Assembly (NCBI RefSeq): GCF_020164785.1
Contig: NZ_JAIUGX010000004.1
Coordinates: 1-64,000, forward strand
Length of the DNA: 64,000 nt
Reading direction: 5' to 3'
From: Mesorhizobium sp. ES1-1
GTDB taxonomy: Bacteria; Pseudomonadota; Alphaproteobacteria; Rhizobiales; Rhizobiaceae
The notes under the pieces are model-generated. The model saw only the letters and a program-made list of their open reading frames with translations, had not been told where the DNA came from and did no database searches. A program made the translations under genes and the position numbers. How positions within the stretch are numbered: position 1 is the stretch's first letter; every line of letters begins with the position of its first letter. This document shows, piece after piece, positions 16,696 through 26,334 of this stretch.

Positions 16696-17261
16696 CAGGC
16701 CTTGCTCGTGGTGACCGTCACATCGGTCGGGTTGGTGATGATGTCGAACACGGCCGAGCGCTTCTGCGACTGCGCGACGAGTGCGGCTATGTCGTCGGCG
16801 CTGGCGTCGGCGTCGATGTCGTAATGCACCTTGATGCCGTCGAAGCCGTTGCGCACGTCCGGATCGGCGCCGAGAATGCCCTGGATGTTCATGCCGGCTT
16901 CCAGCGTCGCCTTGACCGAGTGGAGCTGGATGTTGCGGTTCTGCGCGACCGCCGCGATGCCGGCCGTCAGGCAGCCGGCAAGGCCAACCAGGATAAACTC
17001 CACCGGCGTCGCGCCATTGTCCTGCGAGGCGAAGATCTCGGGATGGTCGGATTCGAATGTGTAGGTCTGGCGGTGCTTCTGCTCCTCGCCGAGGCCGAAG
17101 AAGCCGTCGACGATGGCGCGGTTGTGGGTGCCCTTCACCCACTCGCTGGTCGCGCGCCACTTGAAGCGGGCGGCCTCGGGCGCGTCCTTCAGCGCCTCGC
17201 GAGCGCCGAGCAGGGCGGCTACATTGACGCCATTGGTCGCGATGTCTGTGTGTTCGGTCAT
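16695..17261 (-). CDS. OsmC-family protein
   Basis: A 188-residue OsmC/Ohr-fold protein. The redox-active Cys region is VEFILVGLAGCLTAGIAAVAQNRNI and the preceding Glu/Asp-rich strand is ESDHPEIFASQDNGATP; the second Cys of classical Ohr is not clearly visible, so it fits the broader OsmC group. Such proteins reduce hydroperoxides or act in sulfur metabolism in the cytoplasm. The ATG at 17261 follows AGGAGCAAGACC. It is the first gene of an operon with the flavoprotein monooxygenase. Confidence 0.87.
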   Translation of the reverse strand: MTEHTDIATNGVNVAALLGAREALKDAPEAARFKWRATSEWVKGTHNRAIVDGFFGLGEEQKHRQTYTFESDHPEIFASQDNGATPVEFILVGLAGCLTAGIAAVAQNRNIQLHSVKATLEAGMNIQGILGADPDVRNGFDGIKVHYDIDADASADDIAALVAQSQKRSAVFDIITNPTDVTVTTSKA

Positions 17262-17385
17262 GGTCTTGCTCCTGTTGGTTGCGGTTGAAATGGTTCTGCG
17301 GCCGGGCCCTTGTCTTCTCACGCGCCTGTGGGACACGGCATGGGAGCCGGCGTGGAATCGTATGCGCCCCGGCCCTGCGGCGCGG

Positions 17386-17562
17386 TCAGAGGATCCTGCC
17401 CCAGCTGTTCGACGAGAGCCGTTTGGGGTGGTGCGTGACCGGCCAGCCAATGTCCTTCTGGATGTCCGGCGGCAGGCTGTTCAGTATCCGTTCGCCCCTG
17501 CGCGCCTCGCGCGCATCCCTGTAGGCCGCCCGGTAGCGGGCCAGCGTTTCAAACATCGACAT
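17386..17562 (-). CDS. DUF1127 small protein, 58 aa
   Basis: A short basic protein: MSMFETLARYRAAYRDAREA, then RRGERILNSLPPDIQKDIGWP. The R-x-x-x-x-L-x-x-L-x-x-x-x-x-x-D-I-G-W spacing is the DUF1127 pattern. DUF1127 proteins of rhizobia bind RNA or phosphate-related regulators and affect stress and phosphate physiology. The ATG at 17562 follows GGAGAGG; a second Met two codons on is also possible. It is encoded 125 bp upstream of the OsmC gene on the same strand. Confidence 0.85.
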   Translation of the reverse strand: MSMFETLARYRAAYRDAREARRGERILNSLPPDIQKDIGWPVTHHPKRLSSNSWGRIL

Positions 17563-17848
17563 CGTCCTCTCCTGCCGGTCGAACGGCCGCCGCCTGGTTG
17601 CGGCGACCACACGAGGCGTGTTCAATGCTCCACATTTGTATCTGCAAGGTTGCACCAAAACGCCCGCTCCGTAACAACGTCGTGTGGGCGGGGAATAGTC
17701 CCGTCTTCGTGAACGCAGGCTGCTTCGCCCGGTTTTCATTGCAGGCCGCTCTCGCGCCGAACCATCGCCAAGACTGCAAAGGGCCATTGACGACGATGTG
17801 GCTGGTGCCACAGGATGGGGGGACAATGTCGAAACTCTCGGAGGGGCC

Positions 17849-18661
17849 ATGTCGACGAGCGACAAGCTGTTCACCGGTTCCATTCCCGAATTCTACGACC
17901 GGGCAATGGTGCCGCTCATCTTCGAGCCTTATGCGCGCGACCTGGCCGAGCGGGTGGCGAAGCTCGCGCCTTCTACATTGCTCGAGGTGGCGGCCGGCAC
18001 GGGCGTGGTTACGCGGGCGCTGGCGGCGACGCTGCCCGCGTCAGCGCGCATCGTTGCCACAGACCTCAACCAGCCCATGCTCGACCACGCGCAGACACGC
18101 ATGGCGCATGACGCGCGCATCAGCTGGCGGCAGGCCGATGCGCAGGCGCTGCCTTTCGAAGATGCAGGCTTTGACGCCGTGGTCTGCCAGTTCGGCGCGA
18201 TGTTCTTCCCCGACCGGGTGGGCGCCTATGGCGAGGCGCGGCGGGTGATGCGGCCCGGCGGCCATTTCCTGTTCAATGTCTGGAGCGCGATCGAAGAGAA
18301 CGAGTTCGCGGATGTGGTCACACAGGCGCTCGGCCGGCTCTTTCCCGGCGATCCGCCGCTCTTCCTGGCCAGGACGCCGCATGGCTATCACGATGCGGAC
18401 ACCATCCGCGCCGATCTGCATGCGGCCGGGTTCCACGATGTCGCCATCGACACGGTGGAAGCGGTGAGCTCGGCGTCGTCGCCTTATGAGGCAGCCGCCG
18501 CCTATTGCCAGGGCACGCCCTTGCGCGCCGAGATCGAGGCGCGTGGCGGCTCGCTGGAGGCGGCGACGCAGGTCGCGGCGGACGCCATTGCGCAACGGTT
18601 CGGGCAAGGCGAGGTGAGGGGACGCATCAGCGCGCTGGTGGTGGCGGCGCGCGCGCCCTGA
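17849..18661 (+). CDS. Class I SAM-dependent methyltransferase
   Basis: A 270-residue methyltransferase. Motif I is LLEVAAGTGVVTRALAATLP, motif II is IVATDLNQPMLDHA, and the later motif is DAVVCQFGAMFFPDRVGAYGEARRVMRPGGHFLFNVW. The N terminus FTGSIPEFYDRAMVPLIFEPYA is characteristic of a group that methylates small organic acids or quinone-like molecules. I start it at 17849, where GGAGGGGCC precedes the ATG; a Met 51 nt upstream lacks a site. Substrate unknown. Confidence 0.88.
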   Translation: MSTSDKLFTGSIPEFYDRAMVPLIFEPYARDLAERVAKLAPSTLLEVAAGTGVVTRALAATLPASARIVATDLNQPMLDHAQTRMAHDARISWRQADAQALPFEDAGFDAVVCQFGAMFFPDRVGAYGEARRVMRPGGHFLFNVWSAIEENEFADVVTQALGRLFPGDPPLFLARTPHGYHDADTIRADLHAAGFHDVAIDTVEAVSSASSPYEAAAAYCQGTPLRAEIEARGGSLEAATQVAADAIAQRFGQGEVRGRISALVVAARAP

Positions 18662-18712
18662 GCCTTGGCCTACAGGGCTGACAAGCGACGTGGATAGATC
18701 ACGCAGCCCGGC

Positions 18713-20836
18713 TCACGCGACGACGCGCAGCTTTCCCTTGCCGCGCGGCTGGCGGGCAATTTTCGAGGCGTCGGTTGCGGGCATCGGCTTGCCGAAATAA
18801 TTGCCCTGTCCGATCTCGCAGCCGGCGTCGCTGAGGCGCAGCAGTATATCGGCGTCGTCGATCCCCTCCGCTGTCGCCGGCAGGGCCAGGCTCTTTGCAA
18901 GGCCGAGTATGCCGTTCACGATCTTCGTGCTTTCGGCATTGTCCTTCATGGACTTGATGAAGCTGCGATCGATCTTGATCTTGTCGAGCTTGAGCTCGCG
19001 CAAATGGTACAGGCTGGAGTAGCCCGTGCCGAAATCGTCGAGCGCGATCTTGATGCCGGCATTCTGCAGCGCCTGGAGGATCGTCTTGGCCGTCGCAAGG
19101 TCGGCCACCAGGGCGTTCTCGGTAATTTCTATCTCCAGCCGGCTCGGCTTGAAGTCCTTTTCGGCAAGGACGGCAAGCAGGCGGACGGGGAAAAGAACAT
19201 CCGTCAGTTCGTGCGGCGACACGTTGAGCGACAGTTTGAGGTCGGCCGGCCATTCCTTCGCGTCGAGGCAGGCCCGCCGCAACATGGTCAGGGTGAACTC
19301 CGTCATCAGCCCAAGCCGTTCGATGACGGGGATGAACAGGTCGGGCGCGACCAGGCCCTTTTCCGGATGGCGCCAGCGCGCGAGGATTTCAAAGCCGAGC
19401 AGCCGCCCGCCGGAGAGCTCGATCAGCGCCTGGTAGTGCGGCTCGATCTCGCTGGCGGCCAGGCCGCGCTGGACGTCGGCTTCCATCGCCGCCTTCGCCT
19501 TCAGTTCCGTGTCCATGCTCTCTTCGTAGAAGCGGAACCGTCCCCGGCCCGCCTGCTTGGCGCGGTACATGGCGATGTCGGCGGCGCGCAGCAGCGCCTC
19601 CGCATTCACGCCGTCTGCGGGGCAGAGTGCTATGCCGATGCTGGCGCCGACCTCCACCATCCTCGTGCCGATGGCGACCGGCGCTGCGACCGCCGCGATG
19701 ATACGCTCCGCAAGGGCGATCGGCATGCTGGTGGAATCGCGACCCTCGTCGGCCAGGTCGCAGATGATGGCGAATTCATCGCCGCCGATGCGCGCCAGCG
19801 TGTCGTGCTTGCGCACGACCGCCCGCAGTCGCGCGGTGATTTCGCCCAGCACGAGATCGCCGGCGCTGTGGCCATGGATGTCGTTTACCGGCTTGAAGCG
19901 GTCGAGGTCGATCAGCAGCACCGCGAAGGGCGCCTCGCCGCGATCGACGCGGCTCAAGGCTTTCTCGAGCTCTTCGGCCAGGACGCGGCGGTTTGCCAGG
20001 CCGGTCAGCGTGTCGTAGCGGGCCAGCGCCTCGGCAAGGGCCTGCGACTCCTCCAGCTTGACGGCGTTGTTGCGGAACACTTCGAAGGCCGCGGCCATGC
20101 TGCCGATCTCGTCATGCCGGCCGACTTGGGGGATGACGATGCCGCGGTTTCCGGCGGCCAGTTCCGACAGGGCCTTGGTGATGGAGGCGAGCGGCTGCGA
20201 GATGCTGCTGTGGATGATCCATGTCACCCAGCTCGCCAGCAGCAATGCGAAGAAGACGACAATCCCGAAGATCGTCCCTGATGTGTCGACGATGTGGTCG
20301 GCCCGCGCGCCGGCCGCGGCCGCTCCCGCCGCGTTGACGTCGCCCAGCGCGTCGATGGCGTCGTCGGCGCTCTGGTAGAGCGCCTCGGCGCCGCTCTGGA
20401 AGGCCGGCGAGGTCGCCAGCCGTTGGTCCGGCGGCAGCGCCAGCCATGCGCGATGTTGCGCCACCCAGTTGTCCCAGGCGCTGTCGAAGGTCGCCAGCAG
20501 GCGTTGCTCTTCCTCGGTCTTGTGCAACAGCCCATAGGCGGCCCGCTGGTAACCGAGCGATGTGAGGAAGCCGTCAGCATCGGCGACCGCCTTGTCGGTC
20601 GTCTGCTGGTCCATCGCCAGGGCAAGCCGGGTTTCGGCCAGGCGTGTCTCGGAGAGCAGATCCGCCATCTCGCCCAGAACACGCGTGCCCACGATCCACC
20701 TGCGGTCGAGGGATTCCGTCAGTCTGTCGAGCGCCAGCATCTGGATCAGTGCATAGACACTGACGCCCACCAGCAACGCGACGGAGAGCAAATAGTAAGA
20801 AATCAAACGAGCGCGAACAGATGATAATTTGAACAT
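18713..20836 (-). CDS. Membrane-bound GGDEF-EAL cyclic-di-GMP protein
   Basis: A 707-residue inner-membrane signalling protein. A transmembrane segment (YYLLSVALLVGVSVYALIQM, about residues 15-34) is followed by a periplasmic four-helix-bundle sensor of about 150 residues, a second membrane segment (IFGIVVFFALLLASWVTWII) and a HAMP-like linker. The GGDEF domain has the intact active site RIGGDEFAI and an upstream RKHD that fits the inhibitory I-site. The EAL domain has EILARW in place of E-A-L, plus NVSP, EITE, DDFGTGYSS, KIDRSF and AEGI, so both activities may remain. The ATG at 20836 starts MFKLSSVRARL; an earlier ATG at 20914 would add a short polar tail. Confidence 0.9.
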   Translation of the reverse strand: MFKLSSVRARLISYYLLSVALLVGVSVYALIQMLALDRLTESLDRRWIVGTRVLGEMADLLSETRLAETRLALAMDQQTTDKAVADADGFLTSLGYQRAAYGLLHKTEEEQRLLATFDSAWDNWVAQHRAWLALPPDQRLATSPAFQSGAEALYQSADDAIDALGDVNAAGAAAAGARADHIVDTSGTIFGIVVFFALLLASWVTWIIHSSISQPLASITKALSELAAGNRGIVIPQVGRHDEIGSMAAAFEVFRNNAVKLEESQALAEALARYDTLTGLANRRVLAEELEKALSRVDRGEAPFAVLLIDLDRFKPVNDIHGHSAGDLVLGEITARLRAVVRKHDTLARIGGDEFAIICDLADEGRDSTSMPIALAERIIAAVAAPVAIGTRMVEVGASIGIALCPADGVNAEALLRAADIAMYRAKQAGRGRFRFYEESMDTELKAKAAMEADVQRGLAASEIEPHYQALIELSGGRLLGFEILARWRHPEKGLVAPDLFIPVIERLGLMTEFTLTMLRRACLDAKEWPADLKLSLNVSPHELTDVLFPVRLLAVLAEKDFKPSRLEIEITENALVADLATAKTILQALQNAGIKIALDDFGTGYSSLYHLRELKLDKIKIDRSFIKSMKDNAESTKIVNGILGLAKSLALPATAEGIDDADILLRLSDAGCEIGQGNYFGKPMPATDASKIARQPRGKGKLRVVA

Positions 20837-21140
20837 TGCGGGCCCGGTTTCTTCTTGTTTATTGGAACACCTTACCTGCAAATGGTTGACAAAGCGATTG
20901 CTTATGAATTGCACGCTGCCGTGGTTACGAAGCGGTTACTTGTGTCCGCAGGGGCGGGCCCCCGGGCCGCAATAGAGCAAGGCTGACGCGGCCCGGTTCC
21001 AAGCCTTCGGGCATGCAGCATGGAGCGTAGCCCGGCGCGTGCCACGGGCGATCTCAAGCAAGAGCGGAACTAAGCCAGCGGTCGGGGCGAGGCGGCCGTT
21101 ACGAACAGCATGATCGAACCGAACCGATGCACCAGCGTGT
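20837..21140. other. Intergenic region upstream of the GGDEF-EAL gene
   Basis: About 300 bp with no gene I can support. It must hold the promoter of the GGDEF-EAL gene; I found no clear EcfG or LexA motif in it. Confidence 0.4.
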
Positions 21141-22289
21141 TCAGGGCTGCTTGACCGAGCCGGGATCCGCGCCCTGCTCAGGCCCGATGCGCCACAGCCG
21201 CGTCTTGAGACGCGGACCGTTTTCGGGCTTGAACCAGCTCATGTCCTGGATGCGGGAGCTTGTGACATAGATGCTCCCGTCGGGGCCTTCCGAGAACGTG
21301 TCGGGCCAACGCAGCCGCTTGTCCTTCACGAGCGTGGTCGTGCGGTCCCCGTCGAGAACCTTCACCGCATCCTCCTCGATCGCGCTCAGGTAGAACCGGC
21401 CGCGCCGGTCGATCCAGAGCCCATCCGTGGGTTCGGTTTCGGCAACACGTTCCACCCGGGCTTCGAGGTCCTTCGCGGATAGACCCGGATCTTGCAACGC
21501 ATCCGTTGCGATTCGGTAGAGGGTCCGGCCGGTCAGCGCTTTCCAGTAAAGGGTACGGCCATCGGCGGAGAGCGCAATGCTGTCGGCAGCAAATTCCACG
21601 CCGCGCCCGTCGGGCCGGCGCAACTCCTTGCCGTCGGTCTTCACCACCACATCCTTTTCCGGCTGGGTGCTTGGGTGTCCGTCAAGCACGCGCCGGGCCT
21701 TGCCGTTCTTGAGATCCACCACGACAAGGGCACCCTTGGCGCCGGCGTCGGTCAGGAAGGCGAATTGCCCGTCCTGCGAGAACCGAACATCGTTGAGGTA
21801 GCTGCCTTGCGGCGCCACCCCCTCGTCGAAGTGGATCACCTGTGCAACCTTGTTCGTCTTCAGGTCGATCCTGACGAGCTTCGGCCCGCCTTGCACAACC
21901 GCCGCGGTGGCCGGCGCGGCCGGATCGACGACCCACAGATTGCCGTGGCCATCCGCCACGACACTCTGGACGCAGACGAAGTGATCGCCGGCCGACATCT
22001 TGTTTTTCTTGGCATTGCGCCAGGAATTCCACTCCTCGTCCGGATAGGGTTTGATCTGGCCGTCGCGGGACACCTCGGCAACCGAGATCGGCGCGTCCTC
22101 CGTCCAGCGAGGGAAGTTGACGAAGATCCGCCCATCTTCCGAAACGCTCACTCCGGTCACCTGGTGGTCGAAGCGGGCGACCTGCTGCAACTGCCCCGTA
22201 CCCTGAGAGGTCGATCCGCTCTGCTGCGCCATCGCAGTCGTGGCCAGGAGCGTTCCACAAAACAAGGTTGCCGTGATGAGCCTGAGCAT
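21141..22289 (-). CDS. Secreted major-royal-jelly/yellow-family protein
   Basis: A 382-residue protein with a signal peptide (MLRLITATLFCGTLLATTAM, cleavage after AMA). The mature part is a six-bladed propeller of the MRJP/yellow family: VTGVSVSEDGRIFVNFPRW, LWVVDP, YLNDVRFSQDGQFAFLTD, DSIALSADGRTLYWKAL and TDGLWIDRRGRFYLSAIEEDAV. Bacterial members bind small aromatic molecules in the periplasm and their function is poorly known. The ATG at 22289 follows GGAGGCAATC. It stands alone between two minus-strand units. Confidence 0.87.
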   Translation of the reverse strand: MLRLITATLFCGTLLATTAMAQQSGSTSQGTGQLQQVARFDHQVTGVSVSEDGRIFVNFPRWTEDAPISVAEVSRDGQIKPYPDEEWNSWRNAKKNKMSAGDHFVCVQSVVADGHGNLWVVDPAAPATAAVVQGGPKLVRIDLKTNKVAQVIHFDEGVAPQGSYLNDVRFSQDGQFAFLTDAGAKGALVVVDLKNGKARRVLDGHPSTQPEKDVVVKTDGKELRRPDGRGVEFAADSIALSADGRTLYWKALTGRTLYRIATDALQDPGLSAKDLEARVERVAETEPTDGLWIDRRGRFYLSAIEEDAVKVLDGDRTTTLVKDKRLRWPDTFSEGPDGSIYVTSSRIQDMSWFKPENGPRLKTRLWRIGPEQGADPGSVKQP

Positions 22290-22512
22290 GATTGCCTCCA
22301 TCGAGCCGCAGCTGGTTGTCGGTTGCGAGATCAGACAGAACCTAGCGCGCCGGATGATGTTCCATTTTTTATCAGGGACACTGCTCAGGGAAGCGTGTGG
22401 GCGCGTGCCTGCGTACGAACAGGCCTGCATGCGAACAGGCGGAGACAATCCTCGAGCCGGCGCTGCCGCCCCACAGCGGGTCGTCCGGTCTTGCTGCGCT
22501 GCTTCTATCCGT

Positions 22513-23565
22513 TCACCGTTCCTCGACAATCCGCAGATAGGCCGCCGTGACGAACAGCACGATCAGCCCGAACAGCATCCGCCGCGCGCCTTCGGGCATT
22601 TGCAGGATGGTCAGCAGCGTGGTCAGCACGGTGAGGATCAGCGCGCCGACGACGGTGCCGGTGTAGCCGCCGCGGCCGCCGAAGATGGAGGTGCCGCCGA
22701 TGACGGCGGCGGCCACCGAAGGCAGCACCAGCGGTTCGGCCAGCGACAGGGATGGCGCCTTGATCAGGCCGATATAAAGCAGGCCGGTAATGCCGGCGAG
22801 AACGCTGGAGGTGATGTAGAGCGCTGTGATGACCTGCCAGTAGCGCACGCCGGAGAGGCGCGTCGCGTGCTCATTGTCGCCGACGGCGTAGAGCAGGCGG
22901 CCGAAGCCGGTGCGGGCAAGCGTGAAGACGATCAGCGCGGCGACCGGCACATAGAGCAGCAGGGCGTTGGGGAAGGCGAAACCGATGCCGGTATCGGCCA
23001 GCCATTGGCGCGCCGGCTCCGAGGGCACCCATGCCTCGGGAAGGCGGGTGACGCCGGTGCCGAGCCAGGCGAGGAAGTCGGGGATCTTCGCGCCCGAGGC
23101 GATCACCGTGCGCTGGTAGACCTGCAGGCAGCCGGTGCCGATCAGGCTGGTGCCCAGCGTCATGATCAGCGGATGCACGCGGAAGACGCCGACGCCGATG
23201 CCGTTGACCAGCCCGATCAGCACCGCCGGCATCATCGCCAGCAGGAAGGCCACGGCCGGGTCCTGGTTGACGATCTGCGTCGCCATGATGAAGGCGCTCA
23301 TCGTCGCCACCGTGCCGACCGAAAGGTCGATGCCGCCGGTCAGCATGGTCATGGTCTGGCAGCCGGCTAGGATGGCCAGCGGAATGGCGAATTTGATGGT
23401 GTTGGCGATCCAGCGCTCGTTGACGATGCCGGGGCGCAGGATCTGCAGGATCACCACCAGGACGACCAGCAGGATGAGCAGCGGCACCAGCGGCCGATCG
23501 GCCATGAAGCGCTTGACGCGGCGGCCGAGCGGAACGGGCGGAGGCGTGATCGCTGATGTGCTCAT
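22513..23565 (-). CDS. Sugar ABC transporter permease (RbsC-like)
   Basis: A 350-residue inner-membrane permease of the ribose/xylose family. Hydrophobic segments run through the whole chain, e.g. LVPLLILLVVLVVILQIL and the conserved IDLSVGTVATMSAFIMA with the family's G-G-I-D-L-S-V-G box and, late, VVLPSVAAAVIGGTSIFGGRGG. It is the last gene of the transporter group; the other permease, the ATPase and the binding protein lie upstream on the same strand. The gap between the two permease genes (about 220 bp) contains a type A repeat. Confidence 0.9.
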   Translation of the reverse strand: MSTSAITPPPVPLGRRVKRFMADRPLVPLLILLVVLVVILQILRPGIVNERWIANTIKFAIPLAILAGCQTMTMLTGGIDLSVGTVATMSAFIMATQIVNQDPAVAFLLAMMPAVLIGLVNGIGVGVFRVHPLIMTLGTSLIGTGCLQVYQRTVIASGAKIPDFLAWLGTGVTRLPEAWVPSEPARQWLADTGIGFAFPNALLLYVPVAALIVFTLARTGFGRLLYAVGDNEHATRLSGVRYWQVITALYITSSVLAGITGLLYIGLIKAPSLSLAEPLVLPSVAAAVIGGTSIFGGRGGYTGTVVGALILTVLTTLLTILQMPEGARRMLFGLIVLFVTAAYLRIVEER

Positions 23566-23598
23566 GGGGTTGGTCCGATGTTCTGGATGGGCAGTGCC

Positions 23599-23770
23599 TT
23601 ACGGCGCCCCCCTCTGGCCTGCCGGCCATCTCCCCCACTTGTGGGGAGATTGGCTGTCTTCGCGGCTTTCGCCAATCTCCAATGCCGCAAGAAAGAGCGG
23701 GGCGCCAAAGCTGTTGATCTCTCCCCTCGTGGGGGAGATGTCCGGCAGGACAGAGGGGGGCGCGGTAGAG
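23599..23770. repeat. Paired type A inverted-repeat element (copy between permease genes)
   Basis: Left arm 23599-23656 (ACGGCGCCCCCCTCTGG, then CATCTCCCCCAC), right arm 23710-23765 (GTGGGGGAGATGTCCGG, then GACAGAGGGGGGCGC). The element lies inside the transporter operon, so it would be transcribed and could form a long hairpin between two open reading frames. Confidence 0.8.
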
Positions 23771-23782
23771 CGCTGCTCCCGC

Positions 23783-24754
23783 TCACTGCCGCCCCCGCAT
23801 GGTGATGAAGGCGCCGAACATCACCACGGCCACCATGATCAGGCCTTCGATGATGGCGGTGACGTTGGGATCGATGGCGAGCAGGGTGAGATCCGTGCGC
23901 ACCAGGCGCAGCACGAAGACGGCGATGATGGGGCCGAGCAGGCCGCCCTTGCCGCCGCCCAGGGCGACGCCGCCCAGCACTACCGCGGCGACGCTGGCGA
24001 GCAGGTAGGGGCCGGGGATTGGGGCGCCGATGCCGGTGCTCATGGTCAGCGCCAGCCCGCCCATGGCGGCGAACAGGCCCGACAGCGCATAGGCGATGAT
24101 GCGCGTGCGCTTGACCGGAACGCCGGAGCGGAACGCCGCCAGCTCGCTCGAACCGATGGCGTAGATGGATAGGCCGAGCCGCGAGCGGCGCAGCGGGATC
24201 CAGACGATGCACAGGCAGACGGCCAGCACCAGGAGCGCCTTGGGCAGCCAGGCGTCGATGGCATCGGGCAGGCCGGGTATCGGCACGGTGCCGGAGATCA
24301 GCGCCTTCAGCCATTCGGCGGCCGCACCGCCGGGCGCGTCGAGCACCAGAAGGGCGGCGCCCTGCAGCACGAACAAAGTGGCGAGCGTGACGACGATGTC
24401 GGGCACGCGGGTGACGACGATGAGCAGCCCGTTGAGCGCTCCGAGCACCAGGCCCATGGCGAGCACGAAGGGGACCACGAAGAGCGCGTATTCTTCGGAG
24501 GCGCCGGCCATCATCGAGGCCGCCGTGACGCTGGTCAGTGCCATCATGGCGGCGACCGACAGATCGATGCCGCCAGCAATGACGACTACGGTCTGCGCCG
24601 CGACGGCGAAGGCGTAAGGCAGCACGGCGCGCACCAGCGAGCCGAAATCATTGCTGCCATAGGCCGGCTGGATCAGCCTTGTGACGATGAACAGGACGAC
24701 GAAGAGGGCGAACAGGCCGAGCACCCAGCCCTGGCGACGCAACAGATGGCTCAT
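23783..24754 (-). CDS. Sugar ABC transporter permease (RbsC-like), second copy
   Basis: A 323-residue permease paired with the one at 22513. It has GLFALFVVLFIVTRLIQP as the first membrane segment, VVIAGGIDLSVAAMMALTSV as the family box and SVAAVVLGGVALGGGKGGLLG near the end. The ATG at 24754 overlaps the stop of the ATPase by 4 nt (ATGA). The two permeases probably form a heterodimer, as is common in rhizobial sugar importers. Confidence 0.9.
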   Translation of the reverse strand: MSHLLRRQGWVLGLFALFVVLFIVTRLIQPAYGSNDFGSLVRAVLPYAFAVAAQTVVVIAGGIDLSVAAMMALTSVTAASMMAGASEEYALFVVPFVLAMGLVLGALNGLLIVVTRVPDIVVTLATLFVLQGAALLVLDAPGGAAAEWLKALISGTVPIPGLPDAIDAWLPKALLVLAVCLCIVWIPLRRSRLGLSIYAIGSSELAAFRSGVPVKRTRIIAYALSGLFAAMGGLALTMSTGIGAPIPGPYLLASVAAVVLGGVALGGGKGGLLGPIIAVFVLRLVRTDLTLLAIDPNVTAIIEGLIMVAVVMFGAFITMRGRQ

Positions 24755-26301
24755 GGCGTCGGCTCCGGCGCCGTCGCCGAAGGCGATGACGGGTCGGCCA
24801 GGATGCCGATATCGGCCTCGGCGCCGCGCGGCAGGCCGTAGGCGGCGCGCATCAGCGCCGGCTCGTCGGCCTCCTCGACGGTGAAGATGTCGACGACGCG
24901 GCCGCCGAAGATGACGATGACGCGGTCGCAGACGCGCTGCACCTCTTCGAGCTCGGACGTGTAGAACAGGACCGACTTGCCGTTGCCGGCGAGTTCGCGC
25001 AGCAGCTTGTAGATTTCCTGCTTGGTGCCGACATCGATGCCGCGCGTCGGGTCGAAGCACAGGATGGTGCGGGCATCCGCCGCGATCCAGCGGGCGATGG
25101 TGACCTTTTGCTGATTGCCGCCCGACAGGCGCTGCACCTCGCCCTGGGCGCGGGTGTCGATCTGCAGCCGCTCGATGGCGCTGAGCACCTTGGCCCGCTC
25201 GCGGCGTATCGGAATTGGCCCCCAATTGCGCAGCGCGGCACTGAAGGGCAGGGCGATGTTCTCGCGCACCGAGCGCTGCATGGCCAGCGCCTCGGAGCGG
25301 TCGCCCGGCACATAGGCGATGCCGGCCCGGATGGCGTCGATCGGGTGGGAGAATTTCACCGGCTGCCCGTCGACCTCGATGGTGCCGCCGGACGGACGGA
25401 TCGAGCCGGCGAGGGCTGCGAACAATTCATCCTGGCCCTGGCCTTCTAGCGCGACGACGCCGGCGACCTCGCCGTCGGCGAGATCGAAGGAGACATCGGC
25501 GAGCTTGGTGCCGACGCGCAGGTCGCGCACGGCGATGCGGGGCCGGGCAGGGGCGGGGGCCGCCTTCTGCTCGGCGGTGCGGGCGGCGATGTGCGTCTTG
25601 ACGATGCGTGTGCCGAGCATCAGCTCGACGATCTTCTCCTCGACGCCGGGCACGATGTCGACGACGCCGACGGTTTCGCCGTCGCGCAGCACTGTGGCGC
25701 GGTCGCACAGTGCGGCGATCTCGACGAAGCGGTGCGAGATGAAGATCACCGCGCGGCCGCTGTCGCCCTGGCGGCGAACCACCTCCAGCACTTTTTCGGC
25801 GAGGTTGGCGGGCAGCGCCGCGGTCATCTCGTCGAGCAGCAGCACGTCGGGCTCTACGGCGAGCGCGCGGGCAAGGTCGAGCACGCGCAGCACGGCCAGC
25901 GGAATGTCGCGCGCCGTGTCGCGGATATCGAGGTCGGGAATGCCAAGTTCGCGCACCCACGCACGGAAGGGCTCAACCGGCGTGCCGGTGAGCCTGAGGT
26001 TGGACAGGACGTCCAGATCGGGGATCAGCGAGGGCTCCTGGTAGACGGGCAGCAGGCCGGCGCGGCGCGCCGCGGCGGGCGAGCGGATGTCGCGCGCCTC
26101 GCCCTTGATCAGGATGCGCCCGGCATTGGCCGAGATCGCCCCGGTCAGGATCTTCACCAGCGTCGACTTGCCGGCGCCATTAGCGCCCATCAGCGCATGC
26201 ACCTCGCCGGGCAGCACCGACAGCGACGCGTTGCGAAGTGCCGCGACCGCGCCGTAATTCTTGGCGACGCCCGTGGCGTCGAGGAGGGGGCTGGTGGTCA
26301 A
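24751..26301 (-). CDS. Sugar ABC transporter ATP-binding protein (RbsA/MglA-like)
   Basis: A 516-residue double-NBD ATPase. The first NBD has Walker A GANGAGKST and Walker B VLLLDEMTAAL, but where the LSGGQ signature should stand it reads IPLAVLRVLDLARAL. The second NBD has the signature LSGGNQQKVTIAR and DPTRGID, but its Walker A position is VVALEGQGQDE, the usual degenerate form. So the canonical signature is seen only in the second half. The protein powers import through the two downstream permeases. The ATG at 26301 is 270 bp from the binding-protein gene, with a repeat between. Confidence 0.9.
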   Translation of the reverse strand: MTTSPLLDATGVAKNYGAVAALRNASLSVLPGEVHALMGANGAGKSTLVKILTGAISANAGRILIKGEARDIRSPAAARRAGLLPVYQEPSLIPDLDVLSNLRLTGTPVEPFRAWVRELGIPDLDIRDTARDIPLAVLRVLDLARALAVEPDVLLLDEMTAALPANLAEKVLEVVRRQGDSGRAVIFISHRFVEIAALCDRATVLRDGETVGVVDIVPGVEEKIVELMLGTRIVKTHIAARTAEQKAAPAPARPRIAVRDLRVGTKLADVSFDLADGEVAGVVALEGQGQDELFAALAGSIRPSGGTIEVDGQPVKFSHPIDAIRAGIAYVPGDRSEALAMQRSVRENIALPFSAALRNWGPIPIRRERAKVLSAIERLQIDTRAQGEVQRLSGGNQQKVTIARWIAADARTILCFDPTRGIDVGTKQEIYKLLRELAGNGKSVLFYTSELEEVQRVCDRVIVIFGGRVVDIFTVEEADEPALMRAAYGLPRGAEADIGILADPSSPSATAPEPTP

Positions 26302-26334
26302 ATTGCTGTCCGCATCAGAAACTTTTCTGCTGGC

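Noticed and set aside
15316-16824. 502-codon plus-strand frame
   Set aside because: Shadow of the flavoprotein gene; it has no domain and an unlikely composition.
19004-20281. 425-codon plus-strand frame opposite the GGDEF-EAL gene
   Set aside because: Shadow frame without motifs.
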